DNA from: Bacillus sp. OK048 | GTDB taxonomy: Bacteria > Bacillota > Bacilli > Bacillales > Cytobacillaceae | Length of the DNA: 64,000 bases | Assembly: GCF_900103525.1 (NCBI RefSeq) | Contig: NZ_FNHN01000002.1 | Span: forward strand, 496,001 to 560,000 | Direction: 5' to 3' | Shown: piece after piece, positions 17,898 through 27,504 of the stretch | Position numbering within the stretch: the first letter of the stretch is position 1 | How the letters are laid out: the number at the start of each line of letters is the position of its first letter | Position numbers and translations under genes: made by a program | The notes under the pieces: model-generated | Database searches by the model: none | What the model saw: only the letters and a program-made list of their open reading frames with translations | What the model was told of the DNA's origin: nothing

Positions 17898-17998
17898 TGA
17901 CTATCGAGTTCTACTCACGTTAATTGATTTGCTTATTAAACAGCAATCTTAAAAACCCTAGAAGTTGCATAATATCAGCGCTTCTAGGGTTTTTTATT
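17898..17998 (+). repeat. Right copy of the rpsD 3'-end direct repeat
   Basis: GACTATCGAGTTCTACTCACGTTAA reads ..TIEFYSR-stop in the rpsD frame, followed by TAATTGATTTGCTTATTAAACAGCAA and a terminator starting AAAAACCCTAGAAG. This is a diverged copy of the end of rpsD and its terminator without the rest of the gene. Differences from the left copy (CGT instead of CGG, longer terminator loop) suggest it came from another strain or species. Confidence 0.88.
17950..17998. terminator. Bidirectional terminator between PL6 gene and meta-cleavage operon
   Basis: AAAAACCCTAGAAG/CTTCTAGGGTTTTTT with an 18-base loop. T runs on both strands let it end the PL6 transcript and the aromatic operon from the other side. 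Confidence 0.85.
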
Positions 17999-18002
17999 TT
18001 AA

Positions 18003-18854
18003 CTAGCGAGTTGCAAACTGTAAAGTCAGTTCTTCCTCTTTTAAAAATTTAATAACTTGACCGGCAAATTCTTTTGTTTTTTCAATTTGAACCCAATGGC
18101 CGCACTCTGGGAAGACATGCAGCTGTGCATTTGGTAATACAAGCGCTAATTTATAGCTTGTGTCTTGTAGTGGGATGACACGGTCATCTCTTCCATGGAT
18201 TAATAATAAAGGGAAATTGATTTTCCGAAGCTGCTCGATAGATAGTGCCATGGCACTTACATGTTGTTGTCTTGGTTCAGGAAACATCGATGAAAATGAT
18301 TCTTGGAAGCCTGCTTGCATACTTGATTTAAAACGCATTTCTACTAAGTCATCATTTTCGGCCAGCGATTGGTCGAAAGCAAATAGTTTGATTAAATCTT
18401 TCATATTTTCAAAGCTTGGTGTATATCCCCACACTCGATCTAATCCATCGGAAATTTGGTGATCAATTCCCATACTACCCATTAAGATAAGTCGCTTGAT
18501 AAGGTCCGGGCGTTTTTTTGCAATGTGGAGAGCAATTGCCCCACCGAATGAGTTACCAATGATTGAAATTTTCGTTTCACCTAAGGTTTCAACGAAATCA
18601 ATCATATGATCTGCCCAAACGTCAATTGAATAGTGAATACCCTCTGGTCGATCTGTGTAGCCAAATCCAACGACATCTGGTGCGTAAAGATGAAAATGCT
18701 CTGAAAGAATTGGGAACACTAAACGCCAGTTAGCCCATGCTGAAACTCCAGGTCCAGAACCATGGATAAGTAAAATCACTTCCCCTTGTCCATCCTCATG
18801 ATAATGTGTTTTAACTCCCTTAACGTCAATGTATTTTCCTGCTTCAACTGACAT
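18003..18854 (-). CDS. Alpha/beta hydrolase, 2-hydroxymuconate-semialdehyde hydrolase type
   Basis: A 283-residue alpha/beta-hydrolase of the DmpD/XylF/BphD group that cleaves C-C bonds of meta-ring-fission products. The oxyanion motif HGSGPGVSAW, the nucleophile S102 in GNSFGG, the acid in HGRDDRV and the histidine in ECGHWVQ are all present. The ATG at 18854 is preceded by GGAGGAG; a TTG five codons earlier overlaps that ribosome site and is rejected. It is the last gene of a small operon that begins with catechol 2,3-dioxygenase, which supports a role on 2-hydroxymuconic semialdehyde or a ketone analogue. Confidence 0.85.
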   Translation of the reverse strand: MSVEAGKYIDVKGVKTHYHEDGQGEVILLIHGSGPGVSAWANWRLVFPILSEHFHLYAPDVVGFGYTDRPEGIHYSIDVWADHMIDFVETLGETKISIIGNSFGGAIALHIAKKRPDLIKRLILMGSMGIDHQISDGLDRVWGYTPSFENMKDLIKLFAFDQSLAENDDLVEMRFKSSMQAGFQESFSSMFPEPRQQHVSAMALSIEQLRKINFPLLLIHGRDDRVIPLQDTSYKLALVLPNAQLHVFPECGHWVQIEKTKEFAGQVIKFLKEEELTLQFATR

Positions 18855-18891
18855 GGAAATCTCCTCCAATCAAGTACTCCTCTGTACCCGT

Positions 18892-19308
18892 TTATTCTAT
18901 AAGTTTAAGGGCAGCTTCACAGCACAATTCATCTTGTTCTGCACTGCCACCACTTACCCCAATTCCACCGATAACTTTTCCATCTACTTTAATAGGAAAC
19001 CCACCGCCAAAAATGACTAGCTTGGGTGTATGTACAATTCCATTTAATAATTGGGGTTCATCTTTTATCATTGGATACCACTCAGATGTCGGTTTTCCAA
19101 ACGCAATCGCAGTGTATGCTTTATTTTGGGAAATGCCAACACTCAACAATGGAGCATTGTCCATTCTTGAAAAGCTAACTAAATTTCCACCATCATCAAC
19201 AACGGTTATATTGACTGCAATTCCTAATTCTTTTGCTTTTTGTTCGGCGGCATCAATCATATTTTTAGCAAGTTCGTTCGATATGGCGTACTTTTCTAAA
19301 TACTTCAT
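18892..19308 (-). CDS. GlcG/HbpS-like (DUF336) protein
   Basis: A 138-residue protein of the GlcG/HbpS family, seen by the features NITVVDDGGNLVSFSRMD and FGGGFPIKVDGKVIGGIGVSGG. Members bind haem or cobalamin-like ligands or accompany degradation pathways; the enzymatic role is not established. It sits between a ferredoxin and a ring-fission product hydrolase, so a supporting role in aromatic degradation is likely but unproven. The ATG at 19308 has AGGAG eight bases upstream. Confidence 0.8.
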   Translation of the reverse strand: MKYLEKYAISNELAKNMIDAAEQKAKELGIAVNITVVDDGGNLVSFSRMDNAPLLSVGISQNKAYTAIAFGKPTSEWYPMIKDEPQLLNGIVHTPKLVIFGGGFPIKVDGKVIGGIGVSGGSAEQDELCCEAALKLIE

Positions 19309-19394
19309 GATTTCCACTCCTAATCACACCAATTCAAATGATGTTTAACTAACATAGCATCAGTTGGGAAAAGTGCCCCCTGATGCTATGTTAC

Positions 19395-19688
19395 TTATCG
19401 CAATACTTTATTTTTTTCCCTAATAGGTAAAATACTCATGTCTGTTGTGGGCTTACTTTGACAAGCTAGTCGATATCCAGAAGCATATTCCTCATCAGGT
19501 AAAGCAGATTTTGAATAAATTCCATCTACCGTTTCACCAATAGTAATTTTAACTTTACACATCCCACATGCACCGCCTTTACAGCCAACAAAAATGTTAC
19601 CTGCTTGACGTATAGAGGCATTTAAGATCGTTTCATTTTCCTTAACAAAAATTTTATTACCATTTACCTCGATTTCAAATGTCTCCAT
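19395..19688 (-). CDS. [2Fe-2S] ferredoxin, XylT-like
   Basis: A 97-residue plant-type ferredoxin. The cluster ligands are C36, C41, C44 and C76 (GCKGGACGMC and LACQSKP). Small ferredoxins of this kind (XylT) accompany extradiol dioxygenases and reduce the active-site iron when it is oxidised to Fe(III) during turnover. Its position directly after catechol 2,3-dioxygenase supports that role. The second of two ATGs is used because AAGGAG lies eight bases before it. A cre site 58 bases upstream may block its transcription when sugar is available. Confidence 0.85.
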   Translation of the reverse strand: METFEIEVNGNKIFVKENETILNASIRQAGNIFVGCKGGACGMCKVKITIGETVDGIYSKSALPDEEYASGYRLACQSKPTTDMSILPIREKNKVLR

Positions 19689-19745
19689 GGTTACCATCTC
19701 CTTAATTATCCATCCCTTTATTTGAAGGAAGCCTCTCCACTGATA

Positions 19746-19759
19746 TGTAACCGCTTACA
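19746..19759. promoter_or_regulatory. Perfect cre site in the meta-cleavage operon
   Basis: TGTAACCGCTTACA matches the CcpA consensus TGWAANCGNTNWCA at every position and is palindromic except for the central four bases. It lies between the dioxygenase stop and the ferredoxin start, inside the operon, where CcpA could act as a roadblock. Confidence 0.75.
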
Positions 19760-19799
19760 CTTGAGACAAAGGGAAATTCATTGACAGTTAATAGATGTT

Positions 19800-20714
19800 T
19801 TACGAAACTACTGTTGTGAATCTTTCATTTAATTCTCTTTCAAAATAGAATACTGCTTTACCGATTGTATCCTCTGTCCATGTGAGGGTTGGTGAATCAG
19901 GGTATGTGATATAGCCACCACAGAACACTTCATTACGGTTTCCAGAAGGGTCGAAGAAGTAAATCGTTGTCCCTCTTGTAATTCCATGACGAGTCGGTCC
20001 GGCGTCAATCATGACATCATTTTTTGCCATGAGATCGGCAGCATTTCGAAGTTCTACCCATTCATCTAACCAGAATGCAAAGTGATGAAGTTTGTTTTGT
20101 GGGCCTTTAATAATAGCGATATCGTGAGCAGTATTTGTCTTGAATAACCATTTAGCAATCGTTTGATCATTCTTTTCCCCAGCCACTAATTGCTCACTTA
20201 CGTGGAAGTTAAAAATGTCTGTAAATATTTTTGTTGCACCATCAACGTCTTCTCCGGAAATTAAAAGATGGTCAAGACGTGTCGGATGCATTCCTAGTAA
20301 TCCGTCTGGCCATGGGTCAGGATTGACAAGCGGTAATCCATTACCAACAACTTCAATTTCGTTGTAAAGTTCAACAGTTTGTCCAGTAGGTAAAGTAAAT
20401 CGAACTGCTTCTCCTTCTGCTATTCGAGCTCCAGCCGGTACACGTTCTGTATAAATCCCAATATTGTTTAATTTTTCTTCATAAAGGTCTAAATCTGAGG
20501 CAAATTCACATTTAAAAGCTAAATGTTCCAAACCGGCACTGTCGGCTTTTTTCAAAATGACACTATGATGGTCATGTTCATCCCATGCCTTCAGATAAAC
20601 TCTGTCCTCTTCACGTGCAGTCTCAATTAAACCGATAACTCGCTTGTAGTAATCAATTGATTTCTCCCAGTTTGGACAACGTACTTCAACTCTTCCTAGA
20701 CGCATAATAGCCAT
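19800..20714 (-). CDS. Catechol 2,3-dioxygenase (extradiol)
   Basis: A 304-residue type I extradiol dioxygenase of two vicinal-oxygen-chelate repeats, opening catechol to 2-hydroxymuconic semialdehyde with Fe(II) and O2. The iron ligands fit H149 (RLDHLLIS), H210 (NKLHHFAFW) and E262 (GNRNEVFCGGY), parallel to H153/H214/E265 of XylE. The ATG at 20714 follows AAGGAGGAG; upstream in-frame codons lack a ribosome site. It is first of a four-gene operon. The hydroxylase that would make catechol and the lower-pathway hydratase and aldolase are not in this window. Confidence 0.9.
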   Translation of the reverse strand: MAIMRLGRVEVRCPNWEKSIDYYKRVIGLIETAREEDRVYLKAWDEHDHHSVILKKADSAGLEHLAFKCEFASDLDLYEEKLNNIGIYTERVPAGARIAEGEAVRFTLPTGQTVELYNEIEVVGNGLPLVNPDPWPDGLLGMHPTRLDHLLISGEDVDGATKIFTDIFNFHVSEQLVAGEKNDQTIAKWLFKTNTAHDIAIIKGPQNKLHHFAFWLDEWVELRNAADLMAKNDVMIDAGPTRHGITRGTTIYFFDPSGNRNEVFCGGYITYPDSPTLTWTEDTIGKAVFYFERELNERFTTVVS

Positions 20715-20866
20715 AAATTCGCTCCTCCTTAAGGTTGAAAAATCTCCACATAATAAAAATACCATAGGGTGGATGATTATTTATGTTGAAATTGTGGACA
20801 TTTTTTGAATATTTTAGTTTTTAAAAATATATAGAATATTTGTTATTTCTTGTCGAAAATACATAC

Positions 20867-21061
20867 TTAGGAGTTGAATTCTTCATGGTCAATAAGCTCA
20901 AAAGAAAGCCGTGGGAATTCCTGCAATGGTTCAGTTTTCGTTTTTGTGATCGATAAAAGGCTGCTGATTCCAGCATCTAGAATCAAGAGGTTCCGCACTT
21001 CAATCGGTTCGAGGATGATCACAATAGCACCCGTGCTGAAATAGACGGAGGAATTCCGCTT
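20867..21061 (-). pseudogene. Possible C-terminal remnant of an unidentified gene
   Basis: On the minus strand an open frame of roughly 60 codons ends in TAA at 20867 and reads like protein (STGAIVIILEPIEVRNLLIL then DAGISSLLSITK). It has no start codon or ribosome site, and its 5' part merges into the 21-bp palindrome array. It may be the end of a decayed gene. I cannot name the family, and a chance open frame is possible. Confidence 0.25.
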
Positions 21062-21226
21062 AATTAGAAAATTTCATTAAAAAAGGCCAAAATAGACGGA
21101 GAGATTCCGCCTATTGACTCGAATAATTCGAAAATGGGGGATTTTTCTTTACATAATCGGAAAACCTCCCCTTATTTCCCCTGAAACTAGCTCCATTTTC
21201 GCATTTAACCAGAAAATCTCCGCTTA
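21042..21226. repeat. Array A of four 21-bp palindromes TAnnCGGA-N5-TCCGnnTA
   Basis: Imperfect palindromes start at 21042 (TAGACGGAGGAATTCCGCTTA is 21 bases long, cited by its ends TAGACGGA/TTCCGCTTA), 21093, 21154 and 21206, spaced 51, 61 and 52 bases. Copies 1 and 2 are best preserved. The same motif recurs as array B at 30989-31173. Confidence 0.75.
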
Positions 21227-21300
21227 TTTTACTTTTACTGGTTACTCGATAATTCCAAACTCAACAACCATTTCTTCTACAATCTTTTCCCATCAGCCAC

Positions 21301-21332
21301 AAAAAAACCGACCTCAAAAAAGGCCGGTTTTC
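21301..21332 (-). terminator. Terminator of tyrS
   Basis: A stem AACCGnCCT/AGGnCGGTT with a T-rich loop and TTTTTTTG tail on the minus strand, 9 bases after the tyrS stop. Confidence 0.85.
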
Positions 21333-21340
21333 CTAAATAA

Positions 21341-22677
<1,337 letters not shown>

Positions 22678-23097
22678 ATGATGACTCTTTCACCGATGTT
22701 TTTCCGGTGGTTTGGTCATCATCAACATCATGATGACTCTTTCATCGCGTTTTCACCGCTGTTTTGGTCATCATCACCATCATGATGACTCTTTCATCGC
22801 GTTTTCATTGCTGTTTTGGTCATCATCACCATCATGGTGACTCTTTCATCGCGTTTTCATTGCTGTGTTGGTCATCATCAACATTATGATGACTCTTTCA
22901 TCGCGTTTTCATTGCAGTGTTGGTCATCATCAACATTATGATGACTCTTTCATCGCGTTTTCACCGCTGTTTTGGTCATCATCACCATCATGATGACTCT
23001 TTCCCGGGGTTTTCACCGCTGTTTTGGTCATCATCACCATCATGATGACTCCTTCCCGGGGTTTTAATCGCTGTTTTGGTCATCATCACGGTTATGA
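22678..23097 (-). repeat. 52-bp tandem hairpin repeat array in the tyrS leader
   Basis: The anchor ATGACTCTTTC (or a variant) occurs at 22681, 22733, 22785, 22837, 22889, 22941, 22993 and 23045, always 52 bases apart. Each junction forms a hairpin GTCATCAT-N7-ATGATGAC separated by a linker such as TCTTTCATCGCG..CGCTGTTTTG. Since 52 is not a multiple of three and no frame with a ribosome site runs through it, it is not protein-coding. There are eight units with variation mainly in the linker. It is transcribed as part of the tyrS leader when the T-box reads through. Confidence 0.95.
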
Positions 23098-23134
23098 CAA
23101 AGTCTGGAACAGCTTTAGCGGCCAAAATAAACAT

Positions 23135-23375
23135 AAAAAGCGCCCCTGCAAAAAATGCAGGGACGCATATACGCGCGGTACCACCCGGCTTGAGGAAAAA
23201 TCCTCCAACTCGAAAAATTAACGGTTTTTACCGTTCTCCGTTACTCCATTTTCACGGGGAAAGCTCTGGGACGTAATTCACTCTTCTATTTGTGTCAGCT
23301 TTCACCAGCCGCTGACTCTCTAAAAACAGGGATAGAAGAACTACAGTTGATTCCCTTCGTAGCTTGATTATTTAA
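23135..23375 (-). promoter_or_regulatory. T-box riboswitch controlling tyrS
   Basis: On the minus strand the T-box core GGGTGGTACCGCG lies at 23174-23186, next to the stem arms TGGAGGATTTTTCCTC. A candidate specifier TAC (Tyr) is at 23273-23275 in GTGAATTACGTCCC, following an AGAGAG and GCTG..CAGC stem I. The terminator GCGTCCCTGCA/TGCAGGGGCGC with T run is at 23135-23166. Uncharged tRNA-Tyr binding would favour the antiterminator and permit tyrS transcription. Confidence 0.93.
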
Positions 23376-23391
23376 TTTATAACTTATAGAA

Positions 23392-23420
23392 TTTTTACCA
23401 TAATTTATTTCCGTTGTCAA
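23392..23420 (-). promoter_or_regulatory. Promoter of the tyrS T-box transcript
   Basis: On the minus strand a perfect TTGACA (23415-23420) is followed 17 bases later by TAAAAA, a weak -10; TATAAG slightly further is an alternative. It faces the T-box and is back to back with the PBP gene. Confidence 0.55.
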
Positions 23421-23514
23421 ATAGGAACTGGTAATATCAGAAAAATGTAGAAGTTTGTCATTTTTACAATCGTCATTATGCTATAATATATGTGATTTTA
23501 AAAGAGGTGATTCT

Positions 23515-26247
23515 ATGAATGATAAATGGCAAGCATGGATTGAGAAGTTAAAGTCCATAACTAACTTGTTTACCCATAAAAAAACAGTAAAAAGTGCACG
23601 TATTACGTACCAGGTATTTTGGAACCTTATGCTGCTTCTAATGACTGTTATCATCCTTGGGGGAGCATTTGCAACCGGTGTAGGAGCGGGCTATTTCGCT
23701 TCGCTCGTTAAGGACGAACCTGTTCGCTCATATGATAGCATGAAAAAAGATATTTATAATTATACGGAAACATCGGACTTATATTTTTCTGATAATGTCT
23801 ATCTTGGGAAGCTACGTACAGATCTTGAACGTGAAGAAGTGAAAATTGATCAAGTTTCTGATTTCCTAGTAAAAGCCGTAATTGCAACAGAGGATGAGTA
23901 TTTTTATAAACACAACGGTGTTGTGCCGAAGGCTGTTTTTCGTGCAGTATTCCAAGAAGTTACAAACTCTGCCAATCAAACAGGTGGAAGTACGTTAACA
24001 CAGCAATTAATCAAAAACCAAATTTTAACCAATGAGGTTTCATTTGAAAGAAAAGCAAATGAAATCCTGCTTGCCCTCCGTTTAGAGAAGTTTTTTAGCA
24101 AAAAGGAAATTCTTGAAGCTTACTTAAATGTTTCAACATTTGGTAGAAATTCATCAGGTAAAAATATTGGCGGTGTTCAAGCAGCGGCAAAAGGAATATT
24201 TGGAAAAAATGCCAGTGAATTGAGTTTACCGCAGGCAGCCTTTATCGCAGGTTTACCTCAAAGCCCATTTGGTTATACACCTTTTACAAGAGAAGGTACT
24301 GTGAAAAATAATTTAGAACCTGGTCTTAGCCGAATGAAAACCGTACTAAAAAGGATGTATGATGGCGGCCATATTGATGAAGCACAGTATGCTGAAGCTT
24401 CTGCCTATGATATTACACAGGATTTTATTCCTGCAGGTGATAACCCGCTCGAAAAATATCCTTACTTAACATTTGAAATTGAAAAGCGAGCGATCGAAGT
24501 TTTAACCAATGTCTTAGCGAAAAACGACGGCTATGAAGAAAAGGATATAAAAGAAGATGAAAACCTTTTCTATAAGTATCGAACACTAGCCAACCAAAAC
24601 TTACGACAAAATGGATACGAAATCCATACAACCATTAACAAAGAAATCTATGATGTCTTCCAAGATGTTAAAAACAATTACAAACACTATGGACCTGATA
24701 AGGATCAAAAAAAGCAAGACCCGGAAACAAATGAACCAATAACCGTCAAGGAACCTGTCGAAGTCGGCGCGATGCTGATTGAAAATAAAACGGGTAAAAT
24801 CATTAGTTTTGTGGGTGGCAGAGACCACAATAAACAAGAACTTAATCATGCGACAAGCGCTGTCAGGCAAAATGGTTCAACGATGAAGCCATTGCTTGTC
24901 TATGGACCTGCAATTGAGTTAGGGAAAGCCTCACCAGGTACACCTTTACCTGATGTAGCTTTAAGGCTTGAGCCTTCCATTTCAAGACCTTGGCCTAACA
25001 ACTATGATAAGAGGTACAGCGGGATTACCTCTGCAAGACATGCTCTAAAAAAATCTTATAACGTTCCTGCTGTTAAGCTATATAAAGATATATTAGACCA
25101 GCAGCCTGCAAAATATCTAGAAAAAATGGGCTTTACCTCCTTAACGAGGGAAGATTATACCAATCTCTCAACCTCTATTGGATCAATGACAAATGGAGTA
25201 ACAGTTGAAGAAAACACCAATGCCTTTGCCACCTTTGCAAATGAGGGTAAATTTATTGATGCGTACATGATTGAAAAAATTGTCGACAAAGACGGTCAAA
25301 TCATCTACCAGCATGAAGTAATGCCTGTTGATGTTTTCAAACCGCAGACTGCATTTTTAACGCTTGATATGATGCGTGATGTAATCCGTAGTGGTACAGC
25401 TCAGGGTCTCACAAGTAAATTGAAGTTTAATGCAGATTGGGCAGGTAAAACAGGGACTGGACATGAATATAATGATAATTGGTTTGTGGCTACGAATCCA
25501 AGTGTCACTTTTGGAATCTGGAATGGCTATGACACGCCAAAATCATTACAGACCAGTGGAATGTCCTATTCCCAGAGAACGAACAATTTATGGGCAGAAT
25601 TAATTAATGCAGCTTATGATATTAAACCAGAGTTAATTAGCCCACAAGAATCATTTAAGGTTCCGACCGGAATTGTAAAGCGCTCGTATTGTGTAGTTTC
25701 AGGTTTGTTGCCTTCAGATGCGTGCACAAAGGCAGGTTTAGTTGAAAGTGATTACTTTAATGCTGAAAATGTTCCAACAAAACAGGATGATAGTTTGATT
25801 TCAGGTAACTATGTACAGATAGGCGATAAGAGGTATTTAGCTTTAGATACTACACCAGCTGAATTTACCAAACAAGGGGTCATCCTGAATCCGGACTTCG
25901 TTACACAAATGGTTGGAAAGAATTTTAGTGATACGAATCAACTAATACCAAAAATGGAACGTTGGGGAAATATCCTAGTTCCTAATGATAAAATGGTCGA
26001 TAACGGCAAACGCCCTGATGGGGTGGCATTATCACTCTCTGGGAATAATCTTATTTGGTCTGCTCCAGCAGATAATGATATTGTTGGGTATCGCGTATAT
26101 CAAAACGGTTCAAAAGTCTTGAGTATTATTAGCGGTTCTCCTCTTTCAGTCACTGCACCAATCGGTACTTATCATGTAACTGCCGTAGATATCGCAGGGA
26201 ATGAATCAGCAATCTCTAATCTAGTGGATGTTGGGTTTGAACCTTAA
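23515..26247 (+). CDS. Class A penicillin-binding protein (transglycosylase/transpeptidase)
   Basis: A 910-residue bifunctional peptidoglycan synthase. It has a short basic cytoplasmic tail, one transmembrane segment (about 35-62), a GT51 domain with catalytic E126 (IATEDEYFY) and GGSTLTQQLIKNQ, and a transpeptidase domain with S455-TMK, S514-YN and K645-TG. The C-terminal ~90 residues resemble a fibronectin type III domain (LIWSAPADNDIVGYRVYQNG). The ATG at 23515 follows AAAGAGGTG; an upstream TTG frame has no ribosome site. B. subtilis has no PBP next to tyrS as I recall, so this placement is lineage-specific. The exact PBP class name is left open. Confidence 0.93.
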   Translation: MNDKWQAWIEKLKSITNLFTHKKTVKSARITYQVFWNLMLLLMTVIILGGAFATGVGAGYFASLVKDEPVRSYDSMKKDIYNYTETSDLYFSDNVYLGKLRTDLEREEVKIDQVSDFLVKAVIATEDEYFYKHNGVVPKAVFRAVFQEVTNSANQTGGSTLTQQLIKNQILTNEVSFERKANEILLALRLEKFFSKKEILEAYLNVSTFGRNSSGKNIGGVQAAAKGIFGKNASELSLPQAAFIAGLPQSPFGYTPFTREGTVKNNLEPGLSRMKTVLKRMYDGGHIDEAQYAEASAYDITQDFIPAGDNPLEKYPYLTFEIEKRAIEVLTNVLAKNDGYEEKDIKEDENLFYKYRTLANQNLRQNGYEIHTTINKEIYDVFQDVKNNYKHYGPDKDQKKQDPETNEPITVKEPVEVGAMLIENKTGKIISFVGGRDHNKQELNHATSAVRQNGSTMKPLLVYGPAIELGKASPGTPLPDVALRLEPSISRPWPNNYDKRYSGITSARHALKKSYNVPAVKLYKDILDQQPAKYLEKMGFTSLTREDYTNLSTSIGSMTNGVTVEENTNAFATFANEGKFIDAYMIEKIVDKDGQIIYQHEVMPVDVFKPQTAFLTLDMMRDVIRSGTAQGLTSKLKFNADWAGKTGTGHEYNDNWFVATNPSVTFGIWNGYDTPKSLQTSGMSYSQRTNNLWAELINAAYDIKPELISPQESFKVPTGIVKRSYCVVSGLLPSDACTKAGLVESDYFNAENVPTKQDDSLISGNYVQIGDKRYLALDTTPAEFTKQGVILNPDFVTQMVGKNFSDTNQLIPKMERWGNILVPNDKMVDNGKRPDGVALSLSGNNLIWSAPADNDIVGYRVYQNGSKVLSIISGSPLSVTAPIGTYHVTAVDIAGNESAISNLVDVGFEP

Positions 26248-26256
26248 TTAAGGATC

Positions 26257-26297
26257 AGGAAAGGAGCCTGGATTAATTCCAGGCTCCTTTCCTTTTT
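26257..26297 (+). terminator. Terminator of the PBP gene
   Basis: GGAAAGGAGCCTGG/CCAGGCTCCTTTCC stem with TTTTT following on the plus strand, just after the PBP stop; acuC converges from the other side. Confidence 0.85.
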
Positions 26298-26331
26298 AGG
26301 CATTTGCTACTATATGCCAGTATTTTCTATT

Positions 26332-27504
26332 TTATGATGACTCACTTTTTTGATAATGTCTGATTGGGTAGAGTGCTTTTTCAAGTGTAAGCAAATTCTT
26401 TTCCGTTATTTCAGCTTTTCTAGGGATTGGCTTGTACATATCATTGGGATCATCCCAATTTATAGGAAGAGTCACTGGTGCCTTTCCTTGCCAATGGTCG
26501 AGCCACTCCTGCGGTAAACTTCCTGAACAATTTGAGTTTTCAGTCATCTCCAACCAGATAAGTGCCCATGCTCTAGGAACAACCCGCCAAATATCATAGC
26601 CCCCGCCGCCAACTGCAACCCACTTACCTCCACAATATTGATGAGCTATTTCATGTGCGAGTTTTGGGATTTCACGATAAATTTTCATGGTGGCCGATAA
26701 ATGCGTTAGCGGATCATAGTAATGCGAATCGGCTCCATTTTGAGTCAGGATAATATCAGGCTTAAAAAAATTAGCTACTTCCTTTAGTGATTGCGTGTAT
26801 GCTTGCAGCCAGGATTCATCCTCTGTGAATGCATCAACTGGAATATTAAAGGAATACCCATAACCTTCCCCCTGTCCTCTTTCGTTAACATTACCTGTAC
26901 CAGGAAACAAGTACCTCCCTGTTTCATGGATGGATAGGGTACAAACATTGGGATCATCGTAAAAGGACCATTGGACACCATCCCCATGATGGGCATCTGT
27001 ATCTATATATAGAACCCTTGCATTATATTTACTTTGGAGATATTTAATGGCTACTGAACTATCATTGTAAATGCAAAATCCAGATGCTTTACCTCGAAAT
27101 CCATGATGCAATCCCCCTCCTAGATGTAGGGAGTGAAGAGACTGGCCAGTCATAACTTGGTCGACAGCCGTTAATGTCCCTCCAACCAACAAAGCGCTAG
27201 CTTCATGCATATTCGGGAAAATGGGTGTATCTTCCGTCCCTAATCCATAATTTTCTGCCACTGTTTGTGGAAGCTGTCCATGCCCTGCCATTTTCACAGC
27301 TTCAATATAGCTTGGGTCGTGAATTAGACTGAGTTCTTCATCCGTTGCCATTCTCGGTGGAACGATTTGCTTAGGGTCCAGTGCATTTAATCTATGTAAC
27401 AAATCCACCGTAAGCTTAAGTCGAAACTGATTAAATGGATGATCACTGTTGAATTTATATTTCAACAGCTCTTCTGAAAATATAAATGAGCACTGGTCAT
27501 TCAT
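26332..27504 (-). CDS. acuC: Acetoin utilisation protein AcuC, protein deacetylase
   Basis: A 390-residue class I/II histone-deacetylase-fold enzyme that removes acetyl groups from AcsA and so reactivates it. The zinc/catalytic motifs are visible: [22 protein letters not shown] and the late tyrosine loop [18 protein letters not shown]. The start MNDQCSF at 27504 overlaps the acuB stop by ATGA, indicating translational coupling; an upstream in-frame start within acuB is rejected. It is the last gene of acuABC, divergent from acsA. Confidence 0.93.
   Translation of the reverse strand: MNDQCSFIFSEELLKYKFNSDHPFNQFRLKLTVDLLHRLNALDPKQIVPPRMATDEELSLIHDPSYIEAVKMAGHGQLPQTVAENYGLGTEDTPIFPNMHEASALLVGGTLTAVDQVMTGQSLHSLHLGGGLHHGFRGKASGFCIYNDSSVAIKYLQSKYNARVLYIDTDAHHGDGVQWSFYDDPNVCTLSIHETGRYLFPGTGNVNERGQGEGYGYSFNIPVDAFTEDESWLQAYTQSLKEVANFFKPDIILTQNGADSHYYDPLTHLSATMKIYREIPKLAHEIAHQYCGGKWVAVGGGGYDIWRVVPRAWALIWLEMTENSNCSGSLPQEWLDHWQGKAPVTLPINWDDPNDMYKPIPRKAEITEKNLLTLEKALYPIRHYQKSESS

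Larger units (their letters stand above)
20715..21340. other. Long intergenic region upstream of catechol 2,3-dioxygenase
   Basis: About 625 bases. From the dioxygenase outward it holds an AT-rich promoter region, a possible gene remnant (20867-21061), an array of four 21-bp palindromes (21042-21226) and the tyrS terminator. No intact gene is visible; the plus-strand open frame at 21114-21344 runs through the palindromes and looks non-coding. Confidence 0.6.

Noticed and set aside
17898..17998. Second rpsD gene or rpsD pseudogene
   Set aside because: Only the last codons and the terminator are present; nothing upstream resembles the body of S4, so it is treated as a repeat boundary.
9830..20766. 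Prophage or integrative conjugative element
   Set aside because: No integrase, phage structural, mobilisation or replication genes are present in the accessory region.
22678..23097. CRISPR array in the tyrS leader
   Set aside because: Units are contiguous with no unique spacers; the whole 52-bp unit repeats and no cas genes are near.
23024..23276. Small plus-strand open frames over the T-box
   Set aside because: They lie on the strand opposite the T-box and its repeats, with no ribosome site.
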